Shown one piece after another: positions 25,211 through 35,292 of a stretch of 64,000 nucleotides of DNA. Every line of letters starts with the position of its first letter. The first letter of the stretch is position 1. This DNA comes from Cellulomonas dongxiuzhuiae (lineage in GTDB: Bacteria; Actinomycetota; Actinomycetes; Actinomycetales; Cellulomonadaceae): positions 1-64,000 of the forward strand of contig NZ_CP076023.1 in NCBI RefSeq assembly GCF_018623035.1. Direction: 5' to 3'. A program made the position numbers and the translations under genes. The notes below the pieces were generated by a model that was not told the DNA's origin, did not search any database, and worked only from the letters and a program-made list of their open reading frames with translations.

Positions 25211-25830
25211 CGCGGATCCTCGTCGTCGACAACTACGACTCGTTCGTCTACACGATCGTCGGCTACCTCGACCAGCTCGGGGCCAAGACGGAGGTGGTGC
25301 GCAACGACGCCGTGCCGCCGCCGGCCGAGCGCGCCGGGTACGACGGCGTCCTCGTGTCGCCCGGCCCCGGTACGCCGGCCGACGCGGGCGCGAGCATCCA
25401 GGTCATCCGGGACTGCGCCGCCGCCGGGACGCCGATGCTGGGCGTGTGCCTGGGCCACCAGGCGCTCGGCGAGGTGTTCGGCGGCACCGTGACGCACGCA
25501 CCCGAGCTCATGCACGGCAAGACGAGCCCCGTCGAGCACGACGGCCAGGGCGTCCTCGACGGCCTGCCGACGCCCTTCACGGCGACGCGCTACCACTCGC
25601 TGGCCGTCGTCGACGGCACGTTCTCCGACGAGCTGGTCGTCACCGCGCGCACCAACGGCATCATCATGGGCCTGCAGCACCGCGACCTGCCGCTGCACGG
25701 CGTGCAGTTCCACCCCGAGTCCGTGCTCACCGAGGGCGGTCACCGTCTGCTGGCCAACTGGCTGCAGGTGTGCGGCGCGACGGACGCCGTCGAGCGGTCG
25801 CAGGGGCTGCACCCGCTCGTCCGCCTCTGA
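25207..25830 (+). CDS. pabA: aminodeoxychorismate/anthranilate synthase glutaminase subunit
   Basis: Class I glutamine amidotransferase giving ammonia to chorismate for folate or tryptophan synthesis. The 207-residue product has Cys81 in GVCLGHQALG, and His169/Glu171 in FHPES. The partner (PabB/TrpE) is not in the window; the location (Rv0013) fits the pabA/trpG-like copy beside pknB. ATG overlaps the previous stop. Confidence 0.93.
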   Translation: MTRILVVDNYDSFVYTIVGYLDQLGAKTEVVRNDAVPPPAERAGYDGVLVSPGPGTPADAGASIQVIRDCAAAGTPMLGVCLGHQALGEVFGGTVTHAPELMHGKTSPVEHDGQGVLDGLPTPFTATRYHSLAVVDGTFSDELVVTARTNGIIMGLQHRDLPLHGVQFHPESVLTEGGHRLLANWLQVCGATDAVERSQGLHPLVRL

Positions 25831-25856
25831 CGGCAGCCGGGTCCGCGACCCGACGT

Positions 25857-25892
25857 ACGAACGCCCCCGGCCGACCGGCCGGGGGCGTTCGT
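25857..25892. terminator. bidirectional terminator between pabA and pknB
   Basis: Perfect 16-bp stem (25857-25872 with 25877-25892) and a 4-nt loop, between the convergent ends of pabA and pknB. Confidence 0.92.
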
Positions 25893-25910
25893 CGCGAGGG
25901 GCCGGGCCCG

Positions 25911-27920
25911 TCAGTCGTCCCTGCCGTTGTTCCCGGACGGGGGTGCCGACACCGACGGCGTCGGGCTGCTGCCGCCGCCCGCCGCGCGCGCGACGCGCAG
26001 CTTGACCTGCTGCTCCTTGGCGATCTGGGTGCCACCGCTGGGGTCGGACGACACGACGGTGCCGGGCGGGTCGTCGGACTGCACGTCCTCCCGCACGACG
26101 TTCGTCAGCCCGACCGCGGCCAGGGCCGCGACCGCCTGCTCGTAGGACATGCCGCGCAGGTTCGACGGCACGGTGGCGGTGCTCGCGGGCTCCGCGACGC
26201 CGAGGTTGATCGTGGTGCCCTGCGGCACGATGTCGCCCTCGGCGCGGTCCTGCGAGACCACGTTGCCCTCGGGCTCCGTGGACTCGACGCCCGTGGAGTT
26301 CACGCGCAGGCCGACGGCGGCGAGCTCCTCGGTCGCGACCTCGATGTTCTTGCCCGTGACGTTGGGGACCACGACGGTGCCGGACGCGACGAAGAGGGTG
26401 ACGGTGGATCCGGCCTCGACGGCCGAGTCGGCGGCGGGCTCCGTCTTCGTGACGTGCCCCTTCGCGATCGTCGGGTGATCCTCGTACTGGCGCGTCGGTG
26501 ACACCGTGAGTCCCGCGTCCTCGAGGATCTGGACGGCGTCGGCCTCGGTCTTGTCGGTGACGTTCGGGACCGTCACCTCAGCCGGGCCGGTCGAGATGTA
26601 GACGGTGACCTCGGTCTCCTGGTCCACCGGCGTGCCCTCGGGCGGGTCGGTGCGGATCACGAGCCCCGCCTCGAGGTCGCTGGCCTCCTGCGCCGGTGTC
26701 GGGAGCAGGTCCGCCCCCCGGATGCGGTCGAACGCCTCGTCCTGCGGGAGCCCGGCGACCGCGGGCACGTCGACCGTCGTCGCGACCTCCGCGTCGTTGC
26801 CCTGCATGAGCGCGAAGACGATGCCGCCGACGGCGAGCAGGGCGACAACCGCGAGCACCCAGATGAGCCAGGGCCGCTTCTTCTCCTCCTCGTCCTCCGG
26901 CAGCTGCGGGTCGGTCGAGGTCGCCAGACCCGTCGCACCCCAGGGCGCGGTCGCGGGCGGCATGGCCTGCGTCGTCGCGACCGGCGGGGCCATGATCTGC
27001 GTGGTGTCGCCCGACGGGACGGCGGCCAGGGCGGCGCCGACCGTGGGGGCGTTGACCTGCCCGCCGCGCAGCACGGCCTCGAGGTCCGCGCGGAACTCCG
27101 CCGCGGTCGAGTACCGGGCGTCGCGGTCCTTGGCCAGCGCCTTGAGCGTGATGCGGTCGAGCGTCTCGGGCAGGTCGGAGGCGATCGAGCTGGGGACGGG
27201 CGGGATCTCCCGGACGTGCTGGTACGCGACCGCGACGGGGGAGTCGCCGACGAACGGCGGGCGGCCCGTGAGCAGCTCGAACAGCAGGCAGCCGGTGGAG
27301 TACAGGTCGGAGCGCGTGTCGACCTGCTCGCCGCGGGCCTGCTCGGGGGACAGGTACTGCGCCGTGCCGATGACCGCCTGGGTCTGCGTCATGGTCGCGG
27401 CCGAGTCGGCCACGGCCCGCGCGATGCCGAAGTCCATGACCTTGACCGCGCCCGTGGGCGTGATCATGACGTTCGCGGGCTTGATGTCGCGGTGCACGAT
27501 CCCGGCGTGGTGCGAGTACTCGAGCGCCGAGAGCACACCTGCCGTGATCTCGATGCCCTCGTCGATGGGCACGGCGTGGCCGTCGCGCAGGATGTCCCGC
27601 ACGGTGTGGCCCTCGACGTACTCCATGACGATGAACGGCACGTGCGCGACGTTGCCCGACGGCTCGGTGAACACGTCCTCGCCGGTGTCGTACACGGCGA
27701 CGATGGCGGGGTGGTTGAGGGCGGCCGCCGACTGCGCCTCGCGGCGGAACCGCGCCTGGAAGGAGGGGTCGCGGGCCAGGTCCGAGCGCAGGATCTTGAT
27801 GGCGACGGTGCGTCCCAGGCGCGTGTCGTGCCCGATGTGCACCTCGGCCATGCCGCCGCGGCCGATGAGCTCGCCGACCTGGTACCTGCCGGCGAGGATG
27901 CGCGATCCGTCGTCCACCAC
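25911..27920 (-). CDS. pknB: PASTA-domain Ser/Thr protein kinase PknB
   Basis: Membrane kinase that senses muropeptides/lipid II and controls growth and division. The 669-residue product has a kinase domain with Lys42, HRDIKPAN at 143-150, DFG at 163-165 and an activation loop with several Thr (TMTQTQAVIGT). A cytoplasmic linker, a membrane helix at about 340-363, and four extracellular PASTA repeats (about 370-640) follow, then a Ser/Pro tail. GTG at 27920 shares a base with the pknA stop; AAGGA lies before it. Last gene of the fhaA-to-pknB cluster. Confidence 0.95.
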   Translation of the reverse strand: MVDDGSRILAGRYQVGELIGRGGMAEVHIGHDTRLGRTVAIKILRSDLARDPSFQARFRREAQSAAALNHPAIVAVYDTGEDVFTEPSGNVAHVPFIVMEYVEGHTVRDILRDGHAVPIDEGIEITAGVLSALEYSHHAGIVHRDIKPANVMITPTGAVKVMDFGIARAVADSAATMTQTQAVIGTAQYLSPEQARGEQVDTRSDLYSTGCLLFELLTGRPPFVGDSPVAVAYQHVREIPPVPSSIASDLPETLDRITLKALAKDRDARYSTAAEFRADLEAVLRGGQVNAPTVGAALAAVPSGDTTQIMAPPVATTQAMPPATAPWGATGLATSTDPQLPEDEEEKKRPWLIWVLAVVALLAVGGIVFALMQGNDAEVATTVDVPAVAGLPQDEAFDRIRGADLLPTPAQEASDLEAGLVIRTDPPEGTPVDQETEVTVYISTGPAEVTVPNVTDKTEADAVQILEDAGLTVSPTRQYEDHPTIAKGHVTKTEPAADSAVEAGSTVTLFVASGTVVVPNVTGKNIEVATEELAAVGLRVNSTGVESTEPEGNVVSQDRAEGDIVPQGTTINLGVAEPASTATVPSNLRGMSYEQAVAALAAVGLTNVVREDVQSDDPPGTVVSSDPSGGTQIAKEQQVKLRVARAAGGGSSPTPSVSAPPSGNNGRDD

Positions 27921-29263
27921 TAGGAGTCCTTCACTTCCGTCGGTCGCGGACCCGCGGCGCGTGCCGGGGCTCCGTCTGCCGCCGGGACGGACGTGCCGTC
28001 CCGGGTCGGTTCTGCGGCGATCATCCCACCTGGTGGGCCGCCATGAGGGTACTCGGCGGCCAGCAGGCCGACGGTGGAACCATCCGGGCCGGAGCCCAGG
28101 AGCCTGTCGGCGAGCGCCGCGCCCAGGAGGGCGACGAGCACCAGCACGAGCGCGACGAGCGGCAGCCGCAGGCGCCGCACCCACGCGACGGCGGCGGTCA
28201 GTGCACCGTCCGACACGCGCTCGGCGGGCATCACGTGGCGGTTGCGGCGCGTGCCCTGGTCGACCGCGGGGCGGCCGGCGCGTTCGCGCCGCGACGGCGG
28301 GTACGACGGCGGCGCGCCGGGGCCCGCCGGTGCGGCGGCCGGTGCCGACGCGTCCGGCGAGGTCCGGGTCGCGGTGGCGGTGCGTCGCTCCTCGCGGGCG
28401 CGGGTCGGCTTGGAGACCAGCACCGCGACACCGGACGGGGGTGTCTGCGGCATGAGCCGGTCGAGCAGGCCCGCGAGCTCCTCGCCGGACGCGGGACGCT
28501 CCGTCGGCTCCTTGGACAGCAGCCGCAGCACCAGGGCGGCGAGTTTCTTGTCGACCGAGGAGGGCAGGGGCGGCACCGGGTCGTTGACGTGCGCGACCGC
28601 GATGTCGACGGCCGTCGGGCCGGTGAAGGGCCGCTTGCCGGCCAGACCCTCGTAGGCGACGACGCCGAGCGAGTACAGGTCGGACAGCGGCGTCGCGGGG
28701 CGTCCGACGGCCTGCTCGGGCGAGAGGTACTGCGCCGTTCCCATGACCATGCCGGTCGCGGTCATCGTCTTCTGGTCGGCGGCGAGCGAGACGCCGAAGT
28801 CCGTAATCTTCACCTTGCCCGAGCGTGCGATGAGGATGTTGCCCGGCTTGACGTCGCGGTGCACGACCCCGGCCAGGTGGGCCGCGTGCAGGCCGCGGGC
28901 CGTCTGGGCGAGCATCGGCAACAGGCGCCGCGGGGGCAGCACCGGCTCGCGCTCGAGCAGGTCGGACAGCGGCTCGCCAACGACGAGCTCCATGACGAGG
29001 TACGCCGAGCCCTCCTGCTCGCCGTAGTCGAACAGGGCAGCGATGTGCGGGTGGTGCAGGGCGGCGGAATTGCGCGCCTCGGTGCGGAACCGCTCGAGGA
29101 ACCCGACGTCGCCGGCGAACTCGTCGCGCAGCACCTTCACGGCGACCGCACGGGCGAGGGCGTCGTCGTTCGCCTCCCACACCTCGCCCATGCCGCCGAC
29201 GGCGATACGGCGCAGCAGGCGGTAGCGGCCACCGCCCAGCGCGACACCCGGTGCGGTCCTCAT
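27920..29263 (-). CDS. pknA: Ser/Thr protein kinase PknA
   Basis: The 447-residue product has an N-terminal kinase domain (GGMGEVW, Lys43, HRDVKPGN at 135-142, DFG at 155-157), a long Ala/Pro/Arg-rich juxtamembrane region, one membrane helix near 375-395 (LVALVLVLVALLGAALAD), and a short extracytoplasmic tail without PASTA domains. It phosphorylates division and wall proteins in relatives. ATG overlaps the pbpA stop (ATGA). Confidence 0.93.
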   Translation of the reverse strand: MRTAPGVALGGGRYRLLRRIAVGGMGEVWEANDDALARAVAVKVLRDEFAGDVGFLERFRTEARNSAALHHPHIAALFDYGEQEGSAYLVMELVVGEPLSDLLEREPVLPPRRLLPMLAQTARGLHAAHLAGVVHRDVKPGNILIARSGKVKITDFGVSLAADQKTMTATGMVMGTAQYLSPEQAVGRPATPLSDLYSLGVVAYEGLAGKRPFTGPTAVDIAVAHVNDPVPPLPSSVDKKLAALVLRLLSKEPTERPASGEELAGLLDRLMPQTPPSGVAVLVSKPTRAREERRTATATRTSPDASAPAAAPAGPGAPPSYPPSRRERAGRPAVDQGTRRNRHVMPAERVSDGALTAAVAWVRRLRLPLVALVLVLVALLGAALADRLLGSGPDGSTVGLLAAEYPHGGPPGGMIAAEPTRDGTSVPAADGAPARAAGPRPTEVKDS

Positions 29264-30711
29264 GAGCCGAGCACCGCCTGGATCACGGCACGGGCGATGG
29301 GCGCGGCGATCGCGCCGCCGGTCGCCTCGTTGCCCAGGTTGCCGCCGTTCTCGACGATCACCGCGACCGCCACGCGGGGAGCCTCGGCCGGTGCGAACGC
29401 CGTGAACCACGCGTGGGGCGGCTCGCCCTCGACGGTCTGGGCCGTGCCGGTCTTGCCCGCGACCTGCACGCCGTCGATGCGGGCTGCGCGTCCGGTGCCG
29501 GACTCGACCACACCCACCATCATCTGCGTCAGGGCGCTCGCCGTGCCGGACGACACGGCGTTGGAGAGCACCTCGGGCCGCGTCTGCGACACGACGGTGA
29601 GGTCGGCGGCGCGCACGGTCTCGACGAGGTACGGCGTCATAAGGCGTCCGCCGTTCGCGATCGCGGACGCGACCATCGCCATCTGCAGCGGTGACGCCTG
29701 CACGTCGCGCTGCCCGATCGCGGACTGCGCGAGCATGGCCGGGTCGAGCCCGGTGGGGAACACCGACTCGACGACGGGCATCGGGACGGTCTGCTCGGGG
29801 TCGAAGAACCCGAAGCGCTCCGACTGCTCGCGCAGCGCGTCCTCGCCGAGGGTGAGGCCGAGGCTCGCGAACGCGGTGTTGCAGGAGATGCGCAGCGCCT
29901 CGGTCAGCGTGATCTCCTCGCCGCCGCAGCTGCTGCCGCCGAAGTTGCCGATCGTCGCGCTCGTCTGCGGCAGGGTCAGCTGCGTGGGGGACGGCACGAG
30001 GCTGTCGGCCGTGTACGACCCCGACTCGAGCGCCGCCGCGGCCGTCACCAGCTTGAACGTCGAGCCGGGCGCGTAGCGCTCCTGCGTCGCGTTGGACCGC
30101 AGCGGGTTGCCGGGCGCCTCCGCGAGGGCCCGGTACGCCGCGGCGGCCTCGCTCGTGGAGTGCACCGCGAGCTGGTTCGGGTCGAAGCCCGGCGTGGAGA
30201 CCATGGCGAGGATCCGGCCGGTGGAGGGCTCGATCGCGACGACGGCGCCGTTCTGGTCCCCCAGCCCGTCGCGCGCCGCCTGCTGCGCCGCCGGCAGCAC
30301 GGTCGTCTCGACGGCCGCGCCCTCGGGTCGCTTGCCCGTGAGCAGGTCGCGGATGCGCGTGAAGAACAGCTGGTCGGAGCGCCCGGTGAGCTGGTCGTTC
30401 TCGTACTTCTCGAGCTCGCTGCGACCGTTGGCGATCGAGTAGAAGCCCGTCACAGCCGAGTAGAGCTCGCCGTGCGAGTAGGTCCGCTGGTACCCGAACG
30501 GGTCGTCGACGGGGACGGACGCGGCGATGGCCTCACCGCCCGCCACGATCGGGCCGCGCGCGTTGCCGTGCTCGCGGTACAGGGTGCGCACGTTGCGCCC
30601 GTCGGTGTTCAGCGACTCGGCCTGGAAGAACTGCACCCACGTGGCCGAGGCCATGAGGGCCACGAACATGACGAGCGTGATGGTCGCGAGGCGACGCAGG
30701 GGGGTGTTCAT
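29260..30711 (-). CDS. pbpA: class B penicillin-binding protein PbpA
   Basis: D,D-transpeptidase cross-linking peptidoglycan, partner of the adjacent SEDS protein. The 483-residue product has an N-terminal membrane anchor, a pedestal with RGPIVAGGEAIA, and the transpeptidase domain: Ser217 in STFK, SCN at 276-278, KTG at 420-422. ATG overlaps the rodA stop (ATGA). Its size matches mycobacterial PbpA. Confidence 0.95.
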   Translation of the reverse strand: MNTPLRRLATITLVMFVALMASATWVQFFQAESLNTDGRNVRTLYREHGNARGPIVAGGEAIAASVPVDDPFGYQRTYSHGELYSAVTGFYSIANGRSELEKYENDQLTGRSDQLFFTRIRDLLTGKRPEGAAVETTVLPAAQQAARDGLGDQNGAVVAIEPSTGRILAMVSTPGFDPNQLAVHSTSEAAAAYRALAEAPGNPLRSNATQERYAPGSTFKLVTAAAALESGSYTADSLVPSPTQLTLPQTSATIGNFGGSSCGGEEITLTEALRISCNTAFASLGLTLGEDALREQSERFGFFDPEQTVPMPVVESVFPTGLDPAMLAQSAIGQRDVQASPLQMAMVASAIANGGRLMTPYLVETVRAADLTVVSQTRPEVLSNAVSSGTASALTQMMVGVVESGTGRAARIDGVQVAGKTGTAQTVEGEPPHAWFTAFAPAEAPRVAVAVIVENGGNLGNEATGGAIAAPIARAVIQAVLGS

Positions 30712-32357
30712 CGTGCCTCGCCTCCCTGTCGGTCGTCCGGTCTGCCGGTGCGTCGCGGGCGGGGTGCCTGCTCGTCCCTGGTCGCGGCGTCCGCCGCCAT
30801 GTGCTCGGTCGGGCTGTCGTCAGGCGCAGGGCCGTCCCCCGTGTCGAGGGACGTCGTGGCCGTCGACGTGCGGACCGGTGCGTCGCCGACCACCACCGGT
30901 GTGCCGGCAGCGGGCGTGCCCGTGCGTCCGGTGCTGCGTCCCGTGCCCGCGGGTCGGGAGCGGCCCGGGGGCGAGAGCGGGACGCCGATGTCCGGCGTCG
31001 CGACCGCGCGCACCGCGGGGACCGGACGGCGCGCCTCGTCCGAGATCCGCAGCAGCAGGGCGGCGATGATCCAGTTGGCGACCAGCGACGACCCGCCGTA
31101 CGCGAGGAACGGCGTCGTCAGGCCCGTCAGCGGGATCAGACGCGTCACGCCCCCGACGACGACGAACAGCTGGAACGCCATGACGAACGACAGACCGCCC
31201 GCGAGCAGCTTGCCGAAGCCGTCGCGCACGCCGATCGCGGTCCGCAGGCCGCGGGACACCAGGATCGTGTAGAGCAGCAGGATCGCGAGCAGGCCCGTCA
31301 GGCCGAGCTCCTCGCCGAGGGCCGCGATGATGAAGTCCGAGTACGCGAACGGCACGAGGTCGGGACGGCCCTGGCCCAGGCCGGTGCCGAACAGGCCTCC
31401 GCTGGCCATGCCGAACAGGCCCGCGACGAGCTGCCCCGAGCCGCCCGGCGACCGGTTGTAGATGTCGCTGTCCAGCGCGTGGAGCCACACGTCGAACCGT
31501 GCGCCGACGTGCCCGAACGTCGCGGCCGCGGCAGCGGCACCGCCGACGAACAGCACGAGACCGATGACGATCCACGACGTGCGCTCGGTCGCCAGGTACA
31601 GCACGGCGACGAACAGCCCGAAGAACAGGAGCGACGTGCCGAGGTCCCGCTGCAGGACGAGGACCACGAGGGACGCCGCCCACACCAGGATGATCGGCCC
31701 GAGGTCGCGCGCCCGTGGCAGCTGCAGGCCCAGGACGCGCTTGCCGGCGAGGGCCAGCGTGTCACGGTGCGTCACGAGGTAGCCGGCGAAGAACACGGCC
31801 AGCGCGATCTTCGCGAACTCGGCGGGCTGCATGCCGACCGGCCCGACGCGCACCCAGATGCGTGCGCCGTTGATGGTCTGACCGAGCCCGGGGACCAGCG
31901 GCAGGAGGATGAGCACGAGACCCGTGACCATCGCCGTGTAGGTGTAGCGACGCAGCGTGCGGTGGTCGCGCAGGACCCACAGGACCGCGATCGCCAGGGC
32001 CACGGAGATCGCCGTCCACGCGAGCTGCCGGTCCGCGATGTCCGCCTCGGACCGGCCGCGCTCCGCGTACGCGATGGAGATGCGGTAGATCATCGCGAGC
32101 CCGATGCCGTTGAGGGCGACGACGACCGGCAGGATCACCGGGTCGGCCCAGGGCGCGCGCAGGCGCAGCACCAGGTGCACCGCGAAGGCGAGCACCGTGG
32201 TGCCGGCCGCGTACGCGATGACGTGCGGCGGCACGGTCCCCGTCGCGCCGAGCCCCGCGAGCACGTAGCCGGCGATGCCGATGCCGAGCGCGGGGACGAG
32301 CAGCAGCAGCTCGGTCCCTCGCCCGGGCCGGACCCGGTGCGGCTGGACGCTGGCCAT
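30708..32357 (-). CDS. rodA: SEDS glycosyltransferase, RodA/FtsW family
   Basis: Polytopic peptidoglycan polymerase. The 549-residue product has ten or more membrane helices, the core motifs NGARIWVRVGPVGMQPAEFAK and LIPLTGLTTPFLAYGGSS, and a 110-residue disordered cytoplasmic tail rich in Pro, Thr, Asp and Arg, a likely phosphorylation or interaction region. TGATG overlap with the phosphatase gene upstream. It pairs with PbpA. Confidence 0.95.
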   Translation of the reverse strand: MASVQPHRVRPGRGTELLLLVPALGIGIAGYVLAGLGATGTVPPHVIAYAAGTTVLAFAVHLVLRLRAPWADPVILPVVVALNGIGLAMIYRISIAYAERGRSEADIADRQLAWTAISVALAIAVLWVLRDHRTLRRYTYTAMVTGLVLILLPLVPGLGQTINGARIWVRVGPVGMQPAEFAKIALAVFFAGYLVTHRDTLALAGKRVLGLQLPRARDLGPIILVWAASLVVLVLQRDLGTSLLFFGLFVAVLYLATERTSWIVIGLVLFVGGAAAAAATFGHVGARFDVWLHALDSDIYNRSPGGSGQLVAGLFGMASGGLFGTGLGQGRPDLVPFAYSDFIIAALGEELGLTGLLAILLLYTILVSRGLRTAIGVRDGFGKLLAGGLSFVMAFQLFVVVGGVTRLIPLTGLTTPFLAYGGSSLVANWIIAALLLRISDEARRPVPAVRAVATPDIGVPLSPPGRSRPAGTGRSTGRTGTPAAGTPVVVGDAPVRTSTATTSLDTGDGPAPDDSPTEHMAADAATRDEQAPRPRRTGRPDDRQGGEAR

Positions 32358-33832
32358 CACGACGCGTGCGTCATCGCCGGCGTGCCGTGGGTCGGCGCAC
32401 CGGCGATCGGCTCGGGCTCGTCCGCGGCCGCCATCACGAGGGCGACGAGCTGTGCGGGCAGGTTCACGCCGGCCGCCGCGGCGGTGGGCGCCGGCGACGC
32501 GGTGGGCGAGGGGGTGGGGACGGCCGACTTCGTCGGCTCGGGGTCGACCGCGCCGTCGGCGAGCATCTCGACCAGGCGACGCGCCTCGTCGAGCGAGCCC
32601 GCGGAGATGGTCTGCTCGACGCGTTCGCGCAGGTAGCCGGGGAGGTCCTCGACCTCGACGTCGGACGTCTCGACGATCGACGCCAGGTCCACCGGGCCGA
32701 GGGACTGCGCGATGCCACGGTAGATCGCGACGGTGCCGTCGGGCGCACCGACGAAGTACTGCGTCTGCGTCCACACGTACCCGCCGGTGAGGGCGGCGAC
32801 CAGCGCGACGCCCACGGCGACCCACGTCAGCGCGAGCCCGCGGCGGCGGGGCGACGGCTCGAGCGGCTCGTCCTCGTCCGTCGGGGCCGGGGCGTCGGCG
32901 GGTGGCGCGGGGGGCGCATCGCCCGGCTCGTCGTCCTCGCCCGCCTCGTCCTGGGTGGTGCCGGAGCCGGACCGGGCCTTGCGCGAGAGCCATGCCGCCC
33001 GGGCCGCGGGCCCGTCCGCGGCGGCCGAGGGGCGGTTGCGGCTCACGGCCGCGGCCCCGACGACGGCGCTGGCGGTCGACGGCATCGCGCCGTCCGCGAG
33101 GGTGTCGAGCTCCACCACGTCAGCGATGACGACCGTGACGTTGTCCGGTCCGCCGGCGCGCAGCGCGAGCTGCACCAGCCGGTCCGCGCACGCGTCGACG
33201 TCCTCGATGTCGGCGAGCGTCTCCGCGATCGTCTCCGCCGAGACGTACCCCGACAGGCCGTCGGAGCACAGCAGCCACCGGTCGCCCGGCCGCGCCTCGC
33301 GGACCGACAGGTCCGCCGTCACGTCGCTGTCGAAGTCCCCGAGGACGCGCATGACGACCGACCGCTGCGGGTGGTGCTCGGCCTCCTCGGGCGTGATGCG
33401 GCCCGTGTCGACCAGGTGCTGCACGAACGTGTGGTCCGTCGTCACCTGGGTGAGCGTGCCCTCGCGGAACAGGTACCCGCGCGAGTCGCCGAGGTGGACC
33501 ATCGCGAGCTTGTTGCCGGCACGCAGGATCGCGGTGACGGTCGTCCCCATGCCGGCGAGGTCGGGCTCGGCGTCGCTGCGCGCGATGATCTCGGAGCGGG
33601 CGTCGTCCAGCGCGGTCTCGAGCTCGTCGAGCGCGTCGTCGGGGCCGTGCGACTCGCCGTCGAGCGGCGCGAGCGCGGCCACGGCGACGGACGAGGCGAC
33701 GTCGCCTCCCGCGTGCCCGCCCATGCCGTCGGCGACGACGAGCAGGTGGGGTCCCGCGTAGGCGGAGTCCTGGTTGTCCGAGCGGACGAGGCCGACGTCG
33801 GAGCGCGCGGCGTAGCGGAGGGCGACCGTCAC
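32357..33832 (-). CDS. pstP: PP2C-family Ser/Thr phosphatase PstP
   Basis: Metal-dependent phosphatase reversing PknA/PknB. The 491-residue product has the PPM domain (about 1-235) with metal-site motifs RSDNQDS, VVADGMGGHAGG, LGDSRGYL, CSDGLSGYV and GGPDNVTVV. A charged linker, one membrane helix (about 335-357) and an extracytoplasmic tail follow. GTG at 33832 lies 4 nt after the fhaB stop. Confidence 0.94.
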   Translation of the reverse strand: MTVALRYAARSDVGLVRSDNQDSAYAGPHLLVVADGMGGHAGGDVASSVAVAALAPLDGESHGPDDALDELETALDDARSEIIARSDAEPDLAGMGTTVTAILRAGNKLAMVHLGDSRGYLFREGTLTQVTTDHTFVQHLVDTGRITPEEAEHHPQRSVVMRVLGDFDSDVTADLSVREARPGDRWLLCSDGLSGYVSAETIAETLADIEDVDACADRLVQLALRAGGPDNVTVVIADVVELDTLADGAMPSTASAVVGAAAVSRNRPSAAADGPAARAAWLSRKARSGSGTTQDEAGEDDEPGDAPPAPPADAPAPTDEDEPLEPSPRRRGLALTWVAVGVALVAALTGGYVWTQTQYFVGAPDGTVAIYRGIAQSLGPVDLASIVETSDVEVEDLPGYLRERVEQTISAGSLDEARRLVEMLADGAVDPEPTKSAVPTPSPTASPAPTAAAAGVNLPAQLVALVMAAADEPEPIAGAPTHGTPAMTHAS

Positions 33833-33836
33833 GGCA

Positions 33837-34343
33837 CTACCTCTGCAGCTCGAGCAGGCTCTGACCGATCCGCACCGCGGTTCCGGTGGGGACGGGCGTG
33901 GGCTGCTCGACCCGCTGCTCGCCGACGAACGTGCCGTTCGTCGAGCCCAGGTCCTCGACGAACCACTGCTCGCCCTGCGGGAAGATGCGGGCGTGGCGGG
34001 ACGACGAGTAGTCGTCGTCGAGGACGAGCGTGCAGCTGGGCGCGCGGCCGACCAGGACCGCGGACGACCCGAGCGGGAGCGTGGTGCCACGCAGCGGGCC
34101 CTCGGTCACGACGAGCCGCGTGGGGCCGCCGGCGCCGCGCGGGCGGCGAGGCGCGCGGGGCGTCGCCTCGCCGGCGGGCACGGGTGCGTCGGCCGCGGGC
34201 GTGCCCTTGCCGGGCGTACGGCGGCGGTCGATGATCCGCGTGCCGTACAGGTCACGGCGCAGCACGGTGATCGCCGACAGGACCAGGAACCACAGCACCG
34301 CGAGGTATCCCAGCCGCAGCAGGGTGATCGTGAGCTCACTCAT
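33837..34343 (-). CDS. fhaB: FHA-domain protein FhaB (FipA)
   Basis: Phospho-threonine reader acting in division. The 168-residue product has an N-terminal membrane helix (LGYLAVLWFLVLSAITVL), a basic linker, and a C-terminal FHA domain with VGRAPSCTLVLDD, SSSRHARI and DLGSTNGTFV. ATG at 34343; the gap to fhaA is 9 nt. Confidence 0.93.
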   Translation of the reverse strand: MSELTITLLRLGYLAVLWFLVLSAITVLRRDLYGTRIIDRRRTPGKGTPAADAPVPAGEATPRAPRRPRGAGGPTRLVVTEGPLRGTTLPLGSSAVLVGRAPSCTLVLDDDYSSSRHARIFPQGEQWFVEDLGSTNGTFVGEQRVEQPTPVPTGTAVRIGQSLLELQR

Positions 34344-34352
34344 GCCGCGGCA

Positions 34353-35060
34353 TCACTCGTCCACGTCCGCGTCGCCGCCCGTCCAGAACAGGATCCGGGT
34401 GCGGCCGATGGTCAGGGTGTTGCCGTCGAGCAGCGTCGCCGCGGGCACCTGGTGCCCTTCGACGAACACGCCGTTGGTCGACCCCATGTCGCTGGCCACG
34501 ACGCCGTCGGGCGTGACGCGGATCTCCAGGTGGCGCCGCGAGACGCCGGGGTCGTCGACGATGATGTCGGCCTCCGAGCCGCGGCCGATGACCGTGACCG
34601 GGCCCGTGAGGATGTAGCGCTGGCCGTCGATGTCGATCAGCGGGTGCCGCGGGCTCGGCGCCGCGTTGGTCGCCGGTGCCACCGCGCCGCGGACGGTCGC
34701 GCTGTGCACCGCGAACCGGCCGGCGTCCTGCTCCGTGTTCTCCGAGAAGGAGACGGTGACGGGGCCGACGAACGCGTAGTGCTGGCTGGACGCGTGCTCG
34801 GTGACGTTGGCGGCGAGCTCCTCCGCGAGGGCCTCCGCGCCCCACGCCTCGACCTGGTCGTAGTCGGGGGTGGACAGCTCGATGGTGAACTCGTTGGGCA
34901 CGACGGTGCGGTCGCGGCCGACGACGGCGGCGCGGTCGTCGAGCTCGCGACGCAGGGCGTCGGCGAGCTCGATGGGCTTGACCTCGCTACGGAAGGCGCG
35001 AGCGAACGCGTTGTTGACGACGCGTTCCACGCCGTTCTCGAACTTGTCGAGGAATCCCAC
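34353..35060 (-). CDS. fhaA: FhaA: DUF3662 and FHA domain protein
   Basis: First gene of the cluster. The 235-residue product has the FhaA N-terminal domain (GFLDKFENGVERVVN to about 125) and a C-terminal FHA domain (VIGRGSEADIIVDDPGVSRRH, DMGSTNGVFV). In mycobacteria FhaA binds the phosphorylated pseudokinase MviN; there the linker is long and Pro-rich, whereas here it is only about 15-20 residues. GTG at 35060 follows GGAGGAGG. Its promoter must lie within 35061-35399. Confidence 0.93.
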   Translation of the reverse strand: MGFLDKFENGVERVVNNAFARAFRSEVKPIELADALRRELDDRAAVVGRDRTVVPNEFTIELSTPDYDQVEAWGAEALAEELAANVTEHASSQHYAFVGPVTVSFSENTEQDAGRFAVHSATVRGAVAPATNAAPSPRHPLIDIDGQRYILTGPVTVIGRGSEADIIVDDPGVSRRHLEIRVTPDGVVASDMGSTNGVFVEGHQVPAATLLDGNTLTIGRTRILFWTGGDADVDE

Positions 35061-35292
35061 GTCCACCTCCTCCCGCATCGGGCGGGCCGGGTGGCCCGTC
35101 CCTGTGCTCGTCGGCTCGTGCGACGCGGTGCGACGACGGTCCGGCTCGATGGTATCCGTGCGACGGGCTGGACGGGTGCCCATGGGGGTGATCGGTGCAC
35201 GTGGCGCGCGTGCGAGGGGTCTGTGGACGGGTCGATGCGGGGGTCGCGCGGCGGTGCCGAGTGTTGTGGTCACATGTGCGCCGGCTCCGCCA

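Noticed and set aside
35222..35230. Single DnaA-box-like 9-mer before fhaA
   Set aside because: One isolated 9-mer with a mismatch is expected by chance; not a cluster.
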